Assembly (NCBI GenBank): GCA_021845465.1
Contig: JAKBRL010000011.1
Coordinates: 1 to 33,608 of the forward strand
Source of the DNA: Microcaldota archaeon
GTDB taxonomy: Archaea; Micrarchaeota; Micrarchaeia; Micrarchaeales; CABMGC01
Direction: 5' to 3'
Length of the DNA stretch: 33,608 bases
Position 1 is the first letter of the stretch, and the number at the start of each line of letters is the position of its first letter. The notes beneath the pieces are model-generated. The model did no database searches, was not told the origin of the DNA, and was given only the letters and a program-made list of their open reading frames with translations. The translations under genes and the position numbers were made by a program. Shown piece after piece: positions 22,570 through 32,126 of the stretch.

Positions 22570-24015
22570 TCAGTAAGATCTGGCAAAGTTAGCCATGCTC
22601 TTTGCAGGCATGCCACAGTATATACATTTCTCTGTAAGCACTCCTTGGTCAAAAGGCATATTGGTTATTTTTGCCCCAGTTTCTTCCTTTACTTTTTTCT
22701 CACATTCGGCATTTCCACACCAGCCAGCTTGCATTATGCCTCCCAATGGAAGCATCTTCTTGAAATCTTCATAAGTGCTTACTCTCTTCACCATGTTCTC
22801 CATGAACACCTTTGCCTTCTCATACAAATCCTTCTGCATGCGCTCTAGGATGTCCTTGCATTTTTCAGAAAATTCCTCAAGTTTAACATCTATCTTTTCT
22901 CCAGTATCTCTCCTGACCAGCCTTACCTTATTGTCTCCCATCTCCTTCTCACCTATCTCAACCCTGAGCGGAATTCCCCTAAGCTCCCATTCGCTGAACT
23001 TGAATCCTGGCGAATAACCTTCTCTCAAGTCTATTCTTATTCTAAAGCTATCCCTCGCAAGAGCCTCCACTCTCTTAGCATATTCTACTATTTTTTCTCC
23101 ACTATCCTTTTTGTATATGGGTACTATTATTATCTGAATATACGCAACTTTAGGCGGAAGAACAAGCCCCTTGTCATCACCATGGGTTGCAACCATTACT
23201 CCTAATTCCCTGGTACTTATCGCGTATGTATTCTGCCATCCGTATTCTGTCTTTCCTTCCCTGTTTAGAAACTTGATATCAAATGCCTTTGCAAAATTCT
23301 GTCCGTCCAAATGAAAATCAGGGCCCTGTATAGCCCAGCCATCAGGCATTATGTGCTCTACGCTGAAGCTTGCCACAGCGCCTGCAAATTTCTCGTTATC
23401 TGTCTTTCTTCCAGGTATGCCTGGAAGTGCAAAATAATCTCTCAATGCATTTATGTATATGCCAAGGATTCTGTCTCTTTCAGCTAAGGCTTCTGCTTCT
23501 GTTGCAAAAACAGTATGTCCTTCATTCCAAAGGAATTCCCTTGACCTGATAAAAGGCGTAGGATGCTTGAATTCCCACCTTATAACACTATTCCATTGGT
23601 TGTATCTCATAGGAAGGTCTCTCCATGACCTTATCCATTTTGAAAAACTAGGATACATTATAGTTTCCGAAGTAGGCCTTACTGCAAGTCTCTCTTCAAA
23701 CTGAGAGCTCCCGGCTCCGGTAACCCATGCGACTTCAGGCGCAAAACCTTCCACATGTTCCTTCTCCTTGTTAAGGAACTTTTCAGGAATAAGCAAAGGG
23801 AAGTATACATTTTCAATGCCGTCCTTCTTGAATTCGGCATCAACTGCCCTGCTGAGGTTCTCCCATGCCGCATATGCTGAAGGCCTTAGAGCAAGGCATC
23901 CTGAAACCTCGGTATAATCCATAAATAACGATTTTGTAAGCACCTGCTGGTACCATTCAGAGAAATTCTCAGATTTTTTCACTGTAATTCCAAGATCCTT
24001 GTCCTTTTCTTCCAT
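22570..24015 (-). CDS. proS: prolyl-tRNA synthetase, archaeal/eukaryotic type
   Basis: A 481-residue class II synthetase without the bacterial editing insertion. Motif 1 region GCLALRPSAYAAW, motif 2 FKHPTPFIRSREFLWNEGHTVF, motif 3 region with ELGVMVATHGDDKGLVLPPKVA, then the anticodon-binding domain (IIIVPIY onward). The C-terminal zinc-type domain has CGNAEC and CIYCG and ends in Tyr (FARSY), as is usual for the archaeal type. A TATA-like element near 24053 on minus lies between it and the divergent PolD gene. Confidence 0.96.
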   Translation of the reverse strand: MEEKDKDLGITVKKSENFSEWYQQVLTKSLFMDYTEVSGCLALRPSAYAAWENLSRAVDAEFKKDGIENVYFPLLIPEKFLNKEKEHVEGFAPEVAWVTGAGSSQFEERLAVRPTSETIMYPSFSKWIRSWRDLPMRYNQWNSVIRWEFKHPTPFIRSREFLWNEGHTVFATEAEALAERDRILGIYINALRDYFALPGIPGRKTDNEKFAGAVASFSVEHIMPDGWAIQGPDFHLDGQNFAKAFDIKFLNREGKTEYGWQNTYAISTRELGVMVATHGDDKGLVLPPKVAYIQIIIVPIYKKDSGEKIVEYAKRVEALARDSFRIRIDLREGYSPGFKFSEWELRGIPLRVEIGEKEMGDNKVRLVRRDTGEKIDVKLEEFSEKCKDILERMQKDLYEKAKVFMENMVKRVSTYEDFKKMLPLGGIMQAGWCGNAECEKKVKEETGAKITNMPFDQGVLTEKCIYCGMPAKSMANFARSY

Positions 24016-24070
24016 GCTCTCAACTTCATATCACAATCTTACTGCAAAACCTATATAATAATTCTATGTA

Positions 24071-24079
24071 AATTAAAAC
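24071..24079 (+). promoter_or_regulatory. TATA-like box of the PolD operon
   Basis: AATTAAAAC is centred about 25 bases before ATG 24100 and supports that start over the GTG at 24091. Confidence 0.4.
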
Positions 24080-24099
24080 ATCTACTTGTTGTGATATTT

Positions 24100-25629
24100 A
24101 TGAAAGAAGATGGGATCCTTGTTACTGAACTTGCCCAAAGGCTGAACGGCAAGGCTGTCATAAGCTCAGAGATAACCGACAAGGAGATCTCATCAATAGG
24201 GATTGAAAGGCTTTCAAATAAGCTAATCTCATTCTTTGAAGTATACCATGGACCCAAGATAATCGACAAGAAGATCCTGGAGCAGATAATCGAGGAGATA
24301 AAAAAAGAGCCGAGTGCTGAAGCCAAAATCACATATGAAATAAAAGGCACTATAAATAAACACGAGACTGCAAAAGATGTAAGTTCAGAATTCAGCATAA
24401 GGAATGCCGCAATAGAAAAGACTCCTGCAATGGTTGAAGACTTTTCAGCATATTTCAGGAACAGGTTCGAGAAGCTAAGATCTATAATAGAGAGAAATAG
24501 GATGAGCGGCGTAGGAATAACAAACAAGATAGAAAACCTAAAAATATACGCAAATGGAAGGGAGATAGCCGTAATAGGGATGGTCTATGAGAAGAGCATA
24601 ACCAAGAAAGGCCATATAATGCTAACTCTTGAAGACGAATCAGGCACCGCAAAAGTTCTTTTTATAAAGCCTGAGAGAACCTCAAGAAAGGAGATGCATG
24701 AGCTTTTCGATTTCGCCTCTAAGATAGTAAATGATGAAGTTATAGCCATAAAAGGAAAGGTATCAACTCCGTTCCTGATAGCAACAGGAGTTATATGGCC
24801 GGACATACCTATAAGAAAGATAAAACAGACAGAAGAAGATATAGCAATAGCCTTTACTTCAGACATACACGTGGGCAGCAAGCTATTTCTGGAAAAGCAT
24901 TTTGAGAGATTCATAGAATGGCTTAATGGCGGGGTTGATGCAAGAAAGGATATAGCAGAGAAGATAAAATATCTGGTCATAAGCGGAGACCTTGTCGATG
25001 GAATAGGCGTCTATCCAAACCAAGACAGGGAACTTAGCATAAATGACATATACAAACAATATGCCTCGTTATTTTCATATCTGGAGAGGATACCAGAGCA
25101 TGTGGAGGTATTCGTATTGGCGGGAAACCACGATGCGCTGCAGCTTGCAGAACCGCAGCCTCCTCTTGGAGATGAACTGATAAAAGACTTCAAAAAAGAC
25201 AATATACATCTTGTATCGAATCCCGGCTATGTCAAAGTGCATGGAATAAACATACTTGCATATCATGGAGCATCATTGGATTCTATAATACAGGCAATCC
25301 CAGGCTGCAGCTACTCGAAGCCTGAGACTGCAATGAGGGAGGTGTTGAAGAAAAGGCACCTCTCTCCGATATACGGCGACAACCCTATAATGCCAAGCAG
25401 AAAAGACTCTCTGGTAATGGACGAAGTGCCTGACATCCTCCATATGGGGCATCTGCACAAAAACGGATATGCAGATTATCATGGAACACAGATAATAAAC
25501 AGCGGAACATGGCAGGCAAGAACCTCATATCAGGTAAAACTAGGCCATATGCCTACTCCTGCAATACTTCCAATATACAATACAAAGGACGGTGCATTGT
25601 GGAGCATGGATTTTAACTCACTGGCGTGA
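24100..25629 (+). CDS. polB: DNA polymerase D small subunit, DP1 (3'-5' exonuclease)
   Basis: About 509 residues. An N-terminal helical region and an OB fold (IYANGREIAVIGMVYEKS through DDEVIAIKGKVS-like strands, about 145-230) lead to a calcineurin-type phosphoesterase. Its metal motifs are intact: TSDIHVGS, SGDLVDG, AGNHDAL, YHGAS, and GHLHKNG with a final HGTQIINSGT. This predicts an active proofreading nuclease. It is followed by DP2 after about 4 bases, giving equal production of the replicative PolD heterodimer. Small-subunit motifs are canonical; the N-terminal part is divergent. Confidence 0.95.
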   Translation: MKEDGILVTELAQRLNGKAVISSEITDKEISSIGIERLSNKLISFFEVYHGPKIIDKKILEQIIEEIKKEPSAEAKITYEIKGTINKHETAKDVSSEFSIRNAAIEKTPAMVEDFSAYFRNRFEKLRSIIERNRMSGVGITNKIENLKIYANGREIAVIGMVYEKSITKKGHIMLTLEDESGTAKVLFIKPERTSRKEMHELFDFASKIVNDEVIAIKGKVSTPFLIATGVIWPDIPIRKIKQTEEDIAIAFTSDIHVGSKLFLEKHFERFIEWLNGGVDARKDIAEKIKYLVISGDLVDGIGVYPNQDRELSINDIYKQYASLFSYLERIPEHVEVFVLAGNHDALQLAEPQPPLGDELIKDFKKDNIHLVSNPGYVKVHGINILAYHGASLDSIIQAIPGCSYSKPETAMREVLKKRHLSPIYGDNPIMPSRKDSLVMDEVPDILHMGHLHKNGYADYHGTQIINSGTWQARTSYQVKLGHMPTPAILPIYNTKDGALWSMDFNSLA

Positions 25630-25633
25630 TTTT

Positions 25634-28600
25634 TTGGATAACAAGGAATATTTTGAAATTTTATCAAAAGACTTCTACAAAGCCTATGAATTGGCTGGAA
25701 AAGCCCGAGCGAAGGGCCTTGATCCAAAAACAGAGGTGGAGATACTTCCAGCTCCAGACCTTGCAAGCAGGGTAGAGGGTCTTATAGGCGTAAAAGGCAT
25801 TAGCAAGATCATAAGGAAGAAACTAGACAAGCAGAGCAGAAGCGGCCTCGCATTTGAAGTTGCAGATGAGATATGCAGAAGTGATGAGTTCTCAAGTTAC
25901 GAGCAGACAAAAAGAATAGAGTTGGCTGTCAGAGTAGGCACCGCAATACTCACTGAGGGAGTACTGGTCGCGCCTACTGAAGGCATAAAAGGCATAGACA
26001 GCTACAAAAATCCAGACGGAACTTCATATCTTGCAATATCATACGCAGGGCCTATAAGGGGAGCAGGAGGCACTGCAGCAGCATTATCGGTGGCACTTAC
26101 GGATTATGTAAGAAAGATATTCGGTATAGACAGATACAAGCCAACCAAAGCGGAAATAGAGAGATATGTCGAGGAAGCAGAGCTATACCACACACGCGCG
26201 GCAAGGCTTCAATACAGGCCTCCTCCAGAAGACATACGTACTATAGTAGAAAACTGTCCTGTATGCGTAGACGGAGTACCAACCGAATCGATAGAGGTAA
26301 GCGTAAATGGCAATCTGCGCAGGATAGATTCAACAGGAAAGGAGATCCCAATAACAAACAGGGTAAGGGGAGGAATCTCGCTTGTAATATGTGAAGGAAT
26401 AGCGCAGAAAGCCAAAAAAATGCTCAAAGAGACAAAGAGTGTCGGCCTCGAATGGGAATGGCTTAATGGAGTAATAAAATCAGTGTCGAAGAAATCTGCC
26501 TCGAAAGAAGACGCGGCAGTATTCCTCGAAGAACTTGTAGCCGGAAGGCCCATACTCGCATATCCTGGAAAGTCTGGCGGCTTCAGGCTTAGATACGGGA
26601 GAAGCAGGTTGACCGGAATAGCCTCAAAAGGGTTCAATCCGGCAACAATGGTTATACTTGATAGCTTTATAGCAATAGGGACTCAGCTCAGGATAGAATA
26701 TCCCGGAAAGGGATGCGTAGCTGTGCCTGTAGACAGCATAGAAGGCCCCTTCGTAGTGCTTAAATCAGGAGATGCCTTCAGAGTCAATGATGTAGAGACC
26801 GCATTGAAGATAAAGCAGGATGTATCCGAAATAATATCGATAGGGGATATGCTTGCAACATTCGGAGATTTCAAAAAATCAAATACGCAGCTCCAGCCCA
26901 GCAGTTACGTGGAAGAGCTCTGGGAGCTTCAGCTCAAGAGCAAATCGGGATCCAGTGCGAATGCAGCAGATCCATCATTCAAGGATGCATTTACCATAGC
27001 TGTAAAGCATGGCATACCTATACATCCGAAATTCCTTTACGAATTCCAGACTATAGACTTAAAAGCATTGAGCAATCTAGCCGCAAGAATGTCTTCTACA
27101 GTGGCAAGACATGCAAGCCTGTTTGATATCGTGTCATTGGAACTGGATTTTGATAAGGATACCAAAAGAACTCTTGAACTGCTCCAGGTTCCCCATCGCC
27201 TGATCTCCGGAAAAATAGTCATATATGAAGAAAATGCGCAGAGCCTCGTCGCTTCCCTAGGATTCACATCCTCTTCAGGAATAATAGACAGCGTAAATGC
27301 AGAAAAAAGATATCAAAATGCCGGTGAAGCTGCAGATGCACTTGCATTCGTGAATTCAGTGGCTCCGTTTCAGATACCGAAGAGATCCACATTCATAGGT
27401 GCGAGAATCGGCAGGCCTGAAAAAGCCAAAGAACGCCTGATGAAACCTGCATTGAATCTGATATTTCCTATAGGAACATACGGAGGCAACGATCATAATC
27501 TGACAAAGGCATACCTGGTAGACTCAAAAAAGCTCAAATCAGGATTGAAAGTGATGATGGCTAATTACTACTGCCCAAAATGCAAAAGGACAATAGACTC
27601 GGCCTACTGCCATGATTGTGACGACAGGGCAATAATACTAAAAAGATGCCAGAATTGCGGAAGCATTGCAGAAGGAGACAGCTGCGAAAAATGCGGCTCA
27701 AGAACATCAGCATACAATGAAAGAACAGTAGATCTCTCGAAAGACATATCTATAGCTATAAAGAACCTAGGCATAAACAAACTCCCCGATGTAATAAAAT
27801 GCCTGAAAAGCCTCCCGAACAGAGACAAAGTTGCAGAGCCTCTCGAAAAAGGTATTCTCCGCTCCAAGAACGGAGTCTTCATATTCAAAGACGGAACATC
27901 ACGGTTTGACGCCACAGACGTTCCCATAACCCATTTCTATCCTTCTGAAATAGGTGTCTCAATAGATAAACTCAGAGAGCTCAATTATACAAAGGACTAC
28001 AAAGGAAATGAGCTTACCGATCCCTCTCAATTAGTCGAGCTTAAGCATCAGGACTGCATACTAAGCAAGAAGGCAGGCATATACTTCACAAAAGTATCGA
28101 GATTTGTAGACCAGCTTCTTTCGGATCTATATGGCCTTGAAAAATTCTACAACATCTCCGACTATAGGGATCTGATAGGGCATCTTGTAATTACGCTATC
28201 TCCTCACACCTCATGCGGAGTTCTAAACCGAGTGATAGGCTTTGCAGAAGTAAATGTCGGACTCTCCCATCCATACACCATCTCAGCAAGAAGAAGGAAT
28301 TGCGACGGAGACGAAGACACTACAATGCTTCTTCTTGATGCACTCTTAAACTTCTCAAGGGAATTCCTGCCTACAAGTGTAGGCGGGAGCATGGACGCAC
28401 CGCTTGTGCTTACCCTAAATCTTCTTCCGGAGGAAATTGACGATGAAGCCCACGCCATGGAGGCAACAGAATCCTATGGACTGGAATTCTATGAAAAAAC
28501 TTTCGCGTATGCCTATCCTTCAGATGTTAATGTTGAAATAGTAGAGAAGCGCCTAGGAACAGAAGCAGTATACAGCAACATATGGTTTACCCACGGATCT

Positions 28601-29074
28601 TCAGCAAAAGCATTGGAGAATTCACCCAAGAAATCTCAATACACACAATTCAAGACAATGCAGGAAAAGGTAGACGGAGAGTTCGCCCTCATGGACCGCA
28701 TATATGCAATAGACAAGCCAGATGCAGCAAGAAAGCTCATAGTAAGCCACTTCATCCCTGACCTTATAGGAAATCTACACTCTTTCTCAAGGCAGAACTT
28801 CAGATGCTCTTCATGCAACTCCAAATACAGACGAGTTCCATTAAGCGGCAAATGCTCAAAAGACGGAGGAAAATTGATACTTACTATCTCCAAGGCAGGA
28901 ATAGAGAAATATCTTGGGATGGCTATAAGCCTAGCCGAGAGATATGATCTTGACCCATATATAAAACAGCGTCTAGTGCTTGTAAGAGAGGAGATAAGCA
29001 GCATATTCGCAGTTCCTGAAGAAGCAATGAAGAATAATACTACAGGCCAGTTCAATCTTGGAAGATATATGTAA
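25634..29074 (+). CDS. polC: DNA polymerase D large subunit, DP2
   Basis: About 1,146 residues, the catalytic subunit of PolD, found only in archaea. Recognisable are EYFEILSKDFYKAYELAGKARAKG at the front, GPIRGAGGTAAALSV, RPPPEDIRTIVENCPVC, KSGGFRLRYGRSR, the two Cys-rich zinc modules near 650-695 (CPKCKR, CHDC, CQNCGS, CEKCGS), and the catalytic NCDGDEDTTMLLLD. No intein interrupts that site. The C-terminal zinc motif (CSSC...GKC) and last residues QFNLGRYM follow; the end resembles a PCNA-binding box. TTG 25634 fits the family N-terminus; an ATG at 25592 would overlap DP1. Confidence 0.95.
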   Translation: MDNKEYFEILSKDFYKAYELAGKARAKGLDPKTEVEILPAPDLASRVEGLIGVKGISKIIRKKLDKQSRSGLAFEVADEICRSDEFSSYEQTKRIELAVRVGTAILTEGVLVAPTEGIKGIDSYKNPDGTSYLAISYAGPIRGAGGTAAALSVALTDYVRKIFGIDRYKPTKAEIERYVEEAELYHTRAARLQYRPPPEDIRTIVENCPVCVDGVPTESIEVSVNGNLRRIDSTGKEIPITNRVRGGISLVICEGIAQKAKKMLKETKSVGLEWEWLNGVIKSVSKKSASKEDAAVFLEELVAGRPILAYPGKSGGFRLRYGRSRLTGIASKGFNPATMVILDSFIAIGTQLRIEYPGKGCVAVPVDSIEGPFVVLKSGDAFRVNDVETALKIKQDVSEIISIGDMLATFGDFKKSNTQLQPSSYVEELWELQLKSKSGSSANAADPSFKDAFTIAVKHGIPIHPKFLYEFQTIDLKALSNLAARMSSTVARHASLFDIVSLELDFDKDTKRTLELLQVPHRLISGKIVIYEENAQSLVASLGFTSSSGIIDSVNAEKRYQNAGEAADALAFVNSVAPFQIPKRSTFIGARIGRPEKAKERLMKPALNLIFPIGTYGGNDHNLTKAYLVDSKKLKSGLKVMMANYYCPKCKRTIDSAYCHDCDDRAIILKRCQNCGSIAEGDSCEKCGSRTSAYNERTVDLSKDISIAIKNLGINKLPDVIKCLKSLPNRDKVAEPLEKGILRSKNGVFIFKDGTSRFDATDVPITHFYPSEIGVSIDKLRELNYTKDYKGNELTDPSQLVELKHQDCILSKKAGIYFTKVSRFVDQLLSDLYGLEKFYNISDYRDLIGHLVITLSPHTSCGVLNRVIGFAEVNVGLSHPYTISARRRNCDGDEDTTMLLLDALLNFSREFLPTSVGGSMDAPLVLTLNLLPEEIDDEAHAMEATESYGLEFYEKTFAYAYPSDVNVEIVEKRLGTEAVYSNIWFTHGSSAKALENSPKKSQYTQFKTMQEKVDGEFALMDRIYAIDKPDAARKLIVSHFIPDLIGNLHSFSRQNFRCSSCNSKYRRVPLSGKCSKDGGKLILTISKAGIEKYLGMAISLAERYDLDPYIKQRLVLVREEISSIFAVPEEAMKNNTTGQFNLGRYM

Positions 29075-29104
29075 GAACTGCAGACCACAGCCTAGATTTC
29101 AGTT

Positions 29105-30427
29105 TCATGCCTTGCCTTCAGCTACCGACTCAACCGCATCTTCAAAAATGTCCATGCCTCTCTCAAGGTTCTGAATGGAAATCGTAAGAGGCGGTATTAT
29201 CCTTATAGTGGAACTTCCTGCAGGCAGGAGCAATAGACCGCTATCGAAACACTTTGAGATTATTTTTTCCCGCTCTTCAACTCCATATCTCTTTGATTTC
29301 TTGTCCTTTACAAACTCAACTCCTATCATGAGTCCTATGCCTCTGACATCTCCAACAATCTCGTATCTCTCCTTCAACTCTTCAAGCCTTTTCATAATCA
29401 GCCTTCCTTTTTTCACTACTCCTGACTGTATGCTCCTCATGTTCCTCCTGAGATATGAAAGCGAGGCCTCAGCCGCAGCTACAGCTACTAGATTTCCACC
29501 AAAGGTATTCGCATGAGCTCCAGGCTCTATGTCCCCAAGCGATTTCTTTGTTACTGTAATCCCCATCGGTATGCCTCCTCCTATTGACTTGGCCATGGTA
29601 TATATATCAGCTTTAACTCCGAAGTTGTCAAGGGCCAGGAATTTTCCTGTGCGCATGTATCCTGCCTGTATTTCATCTGAAACCATAATAGCTCCGCTAT
29701 CATCTGCAATCTCCCTGATTCCCTTAACAAATTCTTTGGGAGGAACCACATATCCTCCTTCTCCTTGTATAGGCTCCATGAATATTGCCGAGACCTCCTT
29801 CTTGGAAGCCTCTTTCTCAAGTGTATATTTCTTTATGTAATCCACGCATTCCATTCCGCAACCCGGATACTCCTTCCCAAAAGGACATCTATAGCAATAG
29901 GCATAAGGCGCATGCAGTGCTGAATTAAAAGGACCGAACCCTTCTCTCTGCTTGGTCTTTGAAGCTGTAAGCGAGAGAGATCCCATTGTCCTTCCGTGGA
30001 AGCCTCCATAAAATGCAAGATTATACTCTCTTTTTGTAAAGAGCCTTGCAAGTTTCATGGCTGTCTCTATAGCCTCTGTTCCAGAATTTGAATAAAATAC
30101 CCTGCCAAAACCGCCAGGCATCATCTTCATAAGATTCTCGGCAAAGACTACAGGCAATTCAGAGTAATAATCAGTGAATGCCGCATGCATAAGCACATCC
30201 ACCTGTTTTTTTATTGCGTTTCTTACCTCCTTATTTGCATTAACTCCGAGATTATAAACTGATACAAAGCTGGAAAAGTCTATGAATCTGTTGCCGTCCG
30301 CATCAAATGCAAAATCCCCTTCTCCTCTTGCTGCAACAAACCTATACGAACCCCTGGTGGTCGTTATCATGATCTTTTTGTCCCTTTCTATTATCCTTTT
30401 AGAATTTTTTCCTATATTGATGGCCAT
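29105..30427 (-). CDS. class III PLP aminotransferase (GABA/ornithine type)
   Basis: About 440 residues. PLP sites: SNSGTEAIETAMKLAR, FYGGFHGRTMGSLSLT, EPIQGEGG, SDEIQAGYMRTG, and the Schiff-base Lys in YTMAKSIGGGIPMG. The Cys-rich insert YCYRCPFGKEYPGCGMEC is typical of the archaeal group that contains ornithine and 4-aminobutyrate aminotransferases and also amino-acid racemases, so the substrate is open. ATG 30427 fits the family N-terminus (INIGKNSKRIIERDKK); ATG 30460 with AGGA ahead is an alternative. It follows eL14 by about 150 bases without a gene. Confidence 0.85.
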   Translation of the reverse strand: MAINIGKNSKRIIERDKKIMITTTRGSYRFVAARGEGDFAFDADGNRFIDFSSFVSVYNLGVNANKEVRNAIKKQVDVLMHAAFTDYYSELPVVFAENLMKMMPGGFGRVFYSNSGTEAIETAMKLARLFTKREYNLAFYGGFHGRTMGSLSLTASKTKQREGFGPFNSALHAPYAYCYRCPFGKEYPGCGMECVDYIKKYTLEKEASKKEVSAIFMEPIQGEGGYVVPPKEFVKGIREIADDSGAIMVSDEIQAGYMRTGKFLALDNFGVKADIYTMAKSIGGGIPMGITVTKKSLGDIEPGAHANTFGGNLVAVAAAEASLSYLRRNMRSIQSGVVKKGRLIMKRLEELKERYEIVGDVRGIGLMIGVEFVKDKKSKRYGVEEREKIISKCFDSGLLLLPAGSSTIRIIPPLTISIQNLERGMDIFEDAVESVAEGKA

Positions 30428-30604
30428 GCAAACATCACATAATAAAAAACGTAAAGCCATTTATTCCTGCTGATTAATCAGGCAAACTGAAAGCCTACCA
30501 GAATAAAATTAGAAAGACAAAAGAGAAGCTCTCTCTAAAAGGACTACAAAATACTAAAATAAAAAGAAGAAGGGCAGTAGTACTCTCAGCCTTCTCTGCT
30601 ATTA

Positions 30605-30859
30605 TTACTTCTTCTTTGCAGCTTCAGGAACTCTTTTTTCAGATATCTCCAAGACTGAATTAAGTTCCCCTGTATTCTTCACGTCTACCTTCTCGTTCAG
30701 GAATTCCAAATGCTTCACATTTATCTTCCTAGGTTTCGGCCTCGAATGTGTCATAACCTCTACAAAATTCTTATCAAAGACCTTTGTAAGTACGGCCTTG
30801 TCTCCAGCATCTCGTCCTGATTTTTTTATACATACTCTTCCTATTTCTATCAATGCCAT
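30605..30859 (-). CDS. rpl14e: ribosomal protein eL14
   Basis: An 84-residue archaeal eL14: KOW-like start IEIGRVCIKKSGRDAGDKAVLTKV, then THSRPKPRKINVKHLEFL and a Lys-rich tail. It is part of the large ribosomal subunit. It follows CMP kinase by 4 bases, a pairing conserved in many archaea. The gene-free stretch after it (30478-30604) is AT-rich and may hold a terminator. Confidence 0.92.
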   Translation of the reverse strand: MALIEIGRVCIKKSGRDAGDKAVLTKVFDKNFVEVMTHSRPKPRKINVKHLEFLNEKVDVKNTGELNSVLEISEKRVPEAAKKK

Positions 30860-30863
30860 TTTT

Positions 30864-31427
30864 TCACCTTGGATTTCTCTCTTTATACTTATTTACTATT
30901 ATCTCAGCAACCTTCTCCGGAGTTATCTCATTAGTGTCTATTATGAGATGAAAAGGGGAAAGATCCTTACCATAATCTATATTGTAAAGATTCTTATAAA
31001 GCTTCTTGTTTTCACTATCCCTTAACTTTACCACTTTCGCCATGTCTTCAATGTCAGTGCCGTCCCTTTTAGCCATTCTCTCAGTTCTCTTCGAAGTGCT
31101 TCCATTCAGCCATACTTTGAATCCTGCGTCTATTATCCAAGGGGCCGTATAGCTAGTTACTACAATATTTCCTCTTTTTATCTTCTCGCCAAGCTTCCTG
31201 TCAACTTCCTTGTCAAAATTCGGATTACTCTCCCTCTCCTTAAGGAATTTAGCTCCTTCTGGGGTATCCCACCACTCCTTCCCTGTTACCTTAAAACCAC
31301 GCTCGGCTGCCATTTCCTTTAATATGTCTCCTCCTCCAAGGAGTTTAAATCCGAGAATATCGCAGAGTATGCCTCCTACTGTAGTCTTTCCAGCAGCTGG
31401 TAGACCTGACAGTACTATGGATTCCAT
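30864..31427 (-). CDS. cmk: cytidylate kinase, archaeal type
   Basis: A 187-residue P-loop kinase: GLPAAGKTTVGG near 7, GGGDILKEMAAERG (NMP-binding), WWDTPEGAKFL, and NRxFDKEVDRKLGE-like segment, then TSYTAPWIIDAG and a lid with RMAKRDGTDIEDM. It phosphorylates CMP and dCMP, near the thymidylate cluster in theme. The start has a TATA box 26 bases upstream, so it is probably leaderless. eL14 follows directly. Confidence 0.9.
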   Translation of the reverse strand: MESIVLSGLPAAGKTTVGGILCDILGFKLLGGGDILKEMAAERGFKVTGKEWWDTPEGAKFLKERESNPNFDKEVDRKLGEKIKRGNIVVTSYTAPWIIDAGFKVWLNGSTSKRTERMAKRDGTDIEDMAKVVKLRDSENKKLYKNLYNIDYGKDLSPFHLIIDTNEITPEKVAEIIVNKYKERNPR

Positions 31428-31440
31428 ACTAATATTAGTC

Positions 31441-31459
31441 GGGCTATTATTTATAGCCC
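31441..31459. promoter_or_regulatory. inverted repeat enclosing the cmk-rpl14e TATA box
   Basis: GGGCTAT and ATAGCCC (7-base arms) flank TATTT. The minus-strand TATA (CTATAAATAA) lies inside the repeat, 26 bases before ATG 31427. A regulator bound here would block transcription factor access. Confidence 0.45.
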
Positions 31460-31603
31460 TTTCTAATTCTTGATTTGAATCTAATTTTTATCTCCAGACC
31501 TAAATCCTGCCAACGCGCAACTTCATCACAGTACCCTCTAAAATTCAGGAATGTTTAAATAGAGAGGAACATCCAATAAATTTCTGTTAGTACAATAACA
31601 TAC

Positions 31604-31615
31604 AGTATATATACT
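31604..31615 (+). promoter_or_regulatory. TATA box in a 12-bp palindrome
   Basis: AGTATATATACT is a perfect palindrome centred about 39 bases before ATG 31649. GTGGG at 31641-31645 may act as a ribosome site for the short leader. The rest of 31460-31603 has no gene; another TATA-like TTTAAATAG lies at 31554-31562. Confidence 0.35.
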
Positions 31616-31648
31616 AAATAAAGGCAAATAGATCCGGAACGTGGGAAT

Positions 31649-32062
31649 ATGAATGCAGAGATTATAGACTTCGCTTCAAGGTCACAGCCATTCGTATATA
31701 GAAGAGCAATCCAAGCCGGCAACGATGAATTTCGGAAAGGGAATTACAAGAAAGCACTGGAACACTATACAAAAGCGATAGACCTCAATTCAGAAGATCC
31801 GAAAGCTTACCTCCTCCGCTCATCCGCCAATCTCAAGAGCGGCTATTTTGAGCAGGCATATGCAGACGCAAAAAAAGCCATGAATCTCGGAGATTCTGGA
31901 ATTGAAATTAAAATAGTAATGGCAGAGATAATCCGTTCAGTACGCAATATTATTGATCCTGAATTTTGGGCACCTTGGGTCAGGACTGCTGTATATCTTG
32001 AACAAGATGGACCAGCGGTATCCTGCAGTACCATGGTAATCGGCCCATTAATACGGAAATAA
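31649..32062 (+). CDS. TPR-repeat protein
   Basis: A 137-residue protein with two clear tetratricopeptide repeats: AIQAGNDEFRKGNYKKALEHYTKAIDLN (about 21-48) and a second from about 52 (PKAYLLRSSANLKSGYFEQAYADAKKAMNLG). Such repeats bind partner proteins. The final 55 residues (DPEFWAPWVRTAVYLEQDG) do not match TPR and are not recognised. The sequence starts with a short segment (EIIDFASRSQPF) of unknown role. Function: protein-protein adaptor, partner unknown. Confidence 0.75.
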   Translation: MNAEIIDFASRSQPFVYRRAIQAGNDEFRKGNYKKALEHYTKAIDLNSEDPKAYLLRSSANLKSGYFEQAYADAKKAMNLGDSGIEIKIVMAEIIRSVRNIIDPEFWAPWVRTAVYLEQDGPAVSCSTMVIGPLIRK

Positions 32063-32126
32063 TAGTTTACGTAAATATGTTTAGATAACTGGTGCGTGTG
32101 GGAAAATACAAATATATGGTGTTTTT

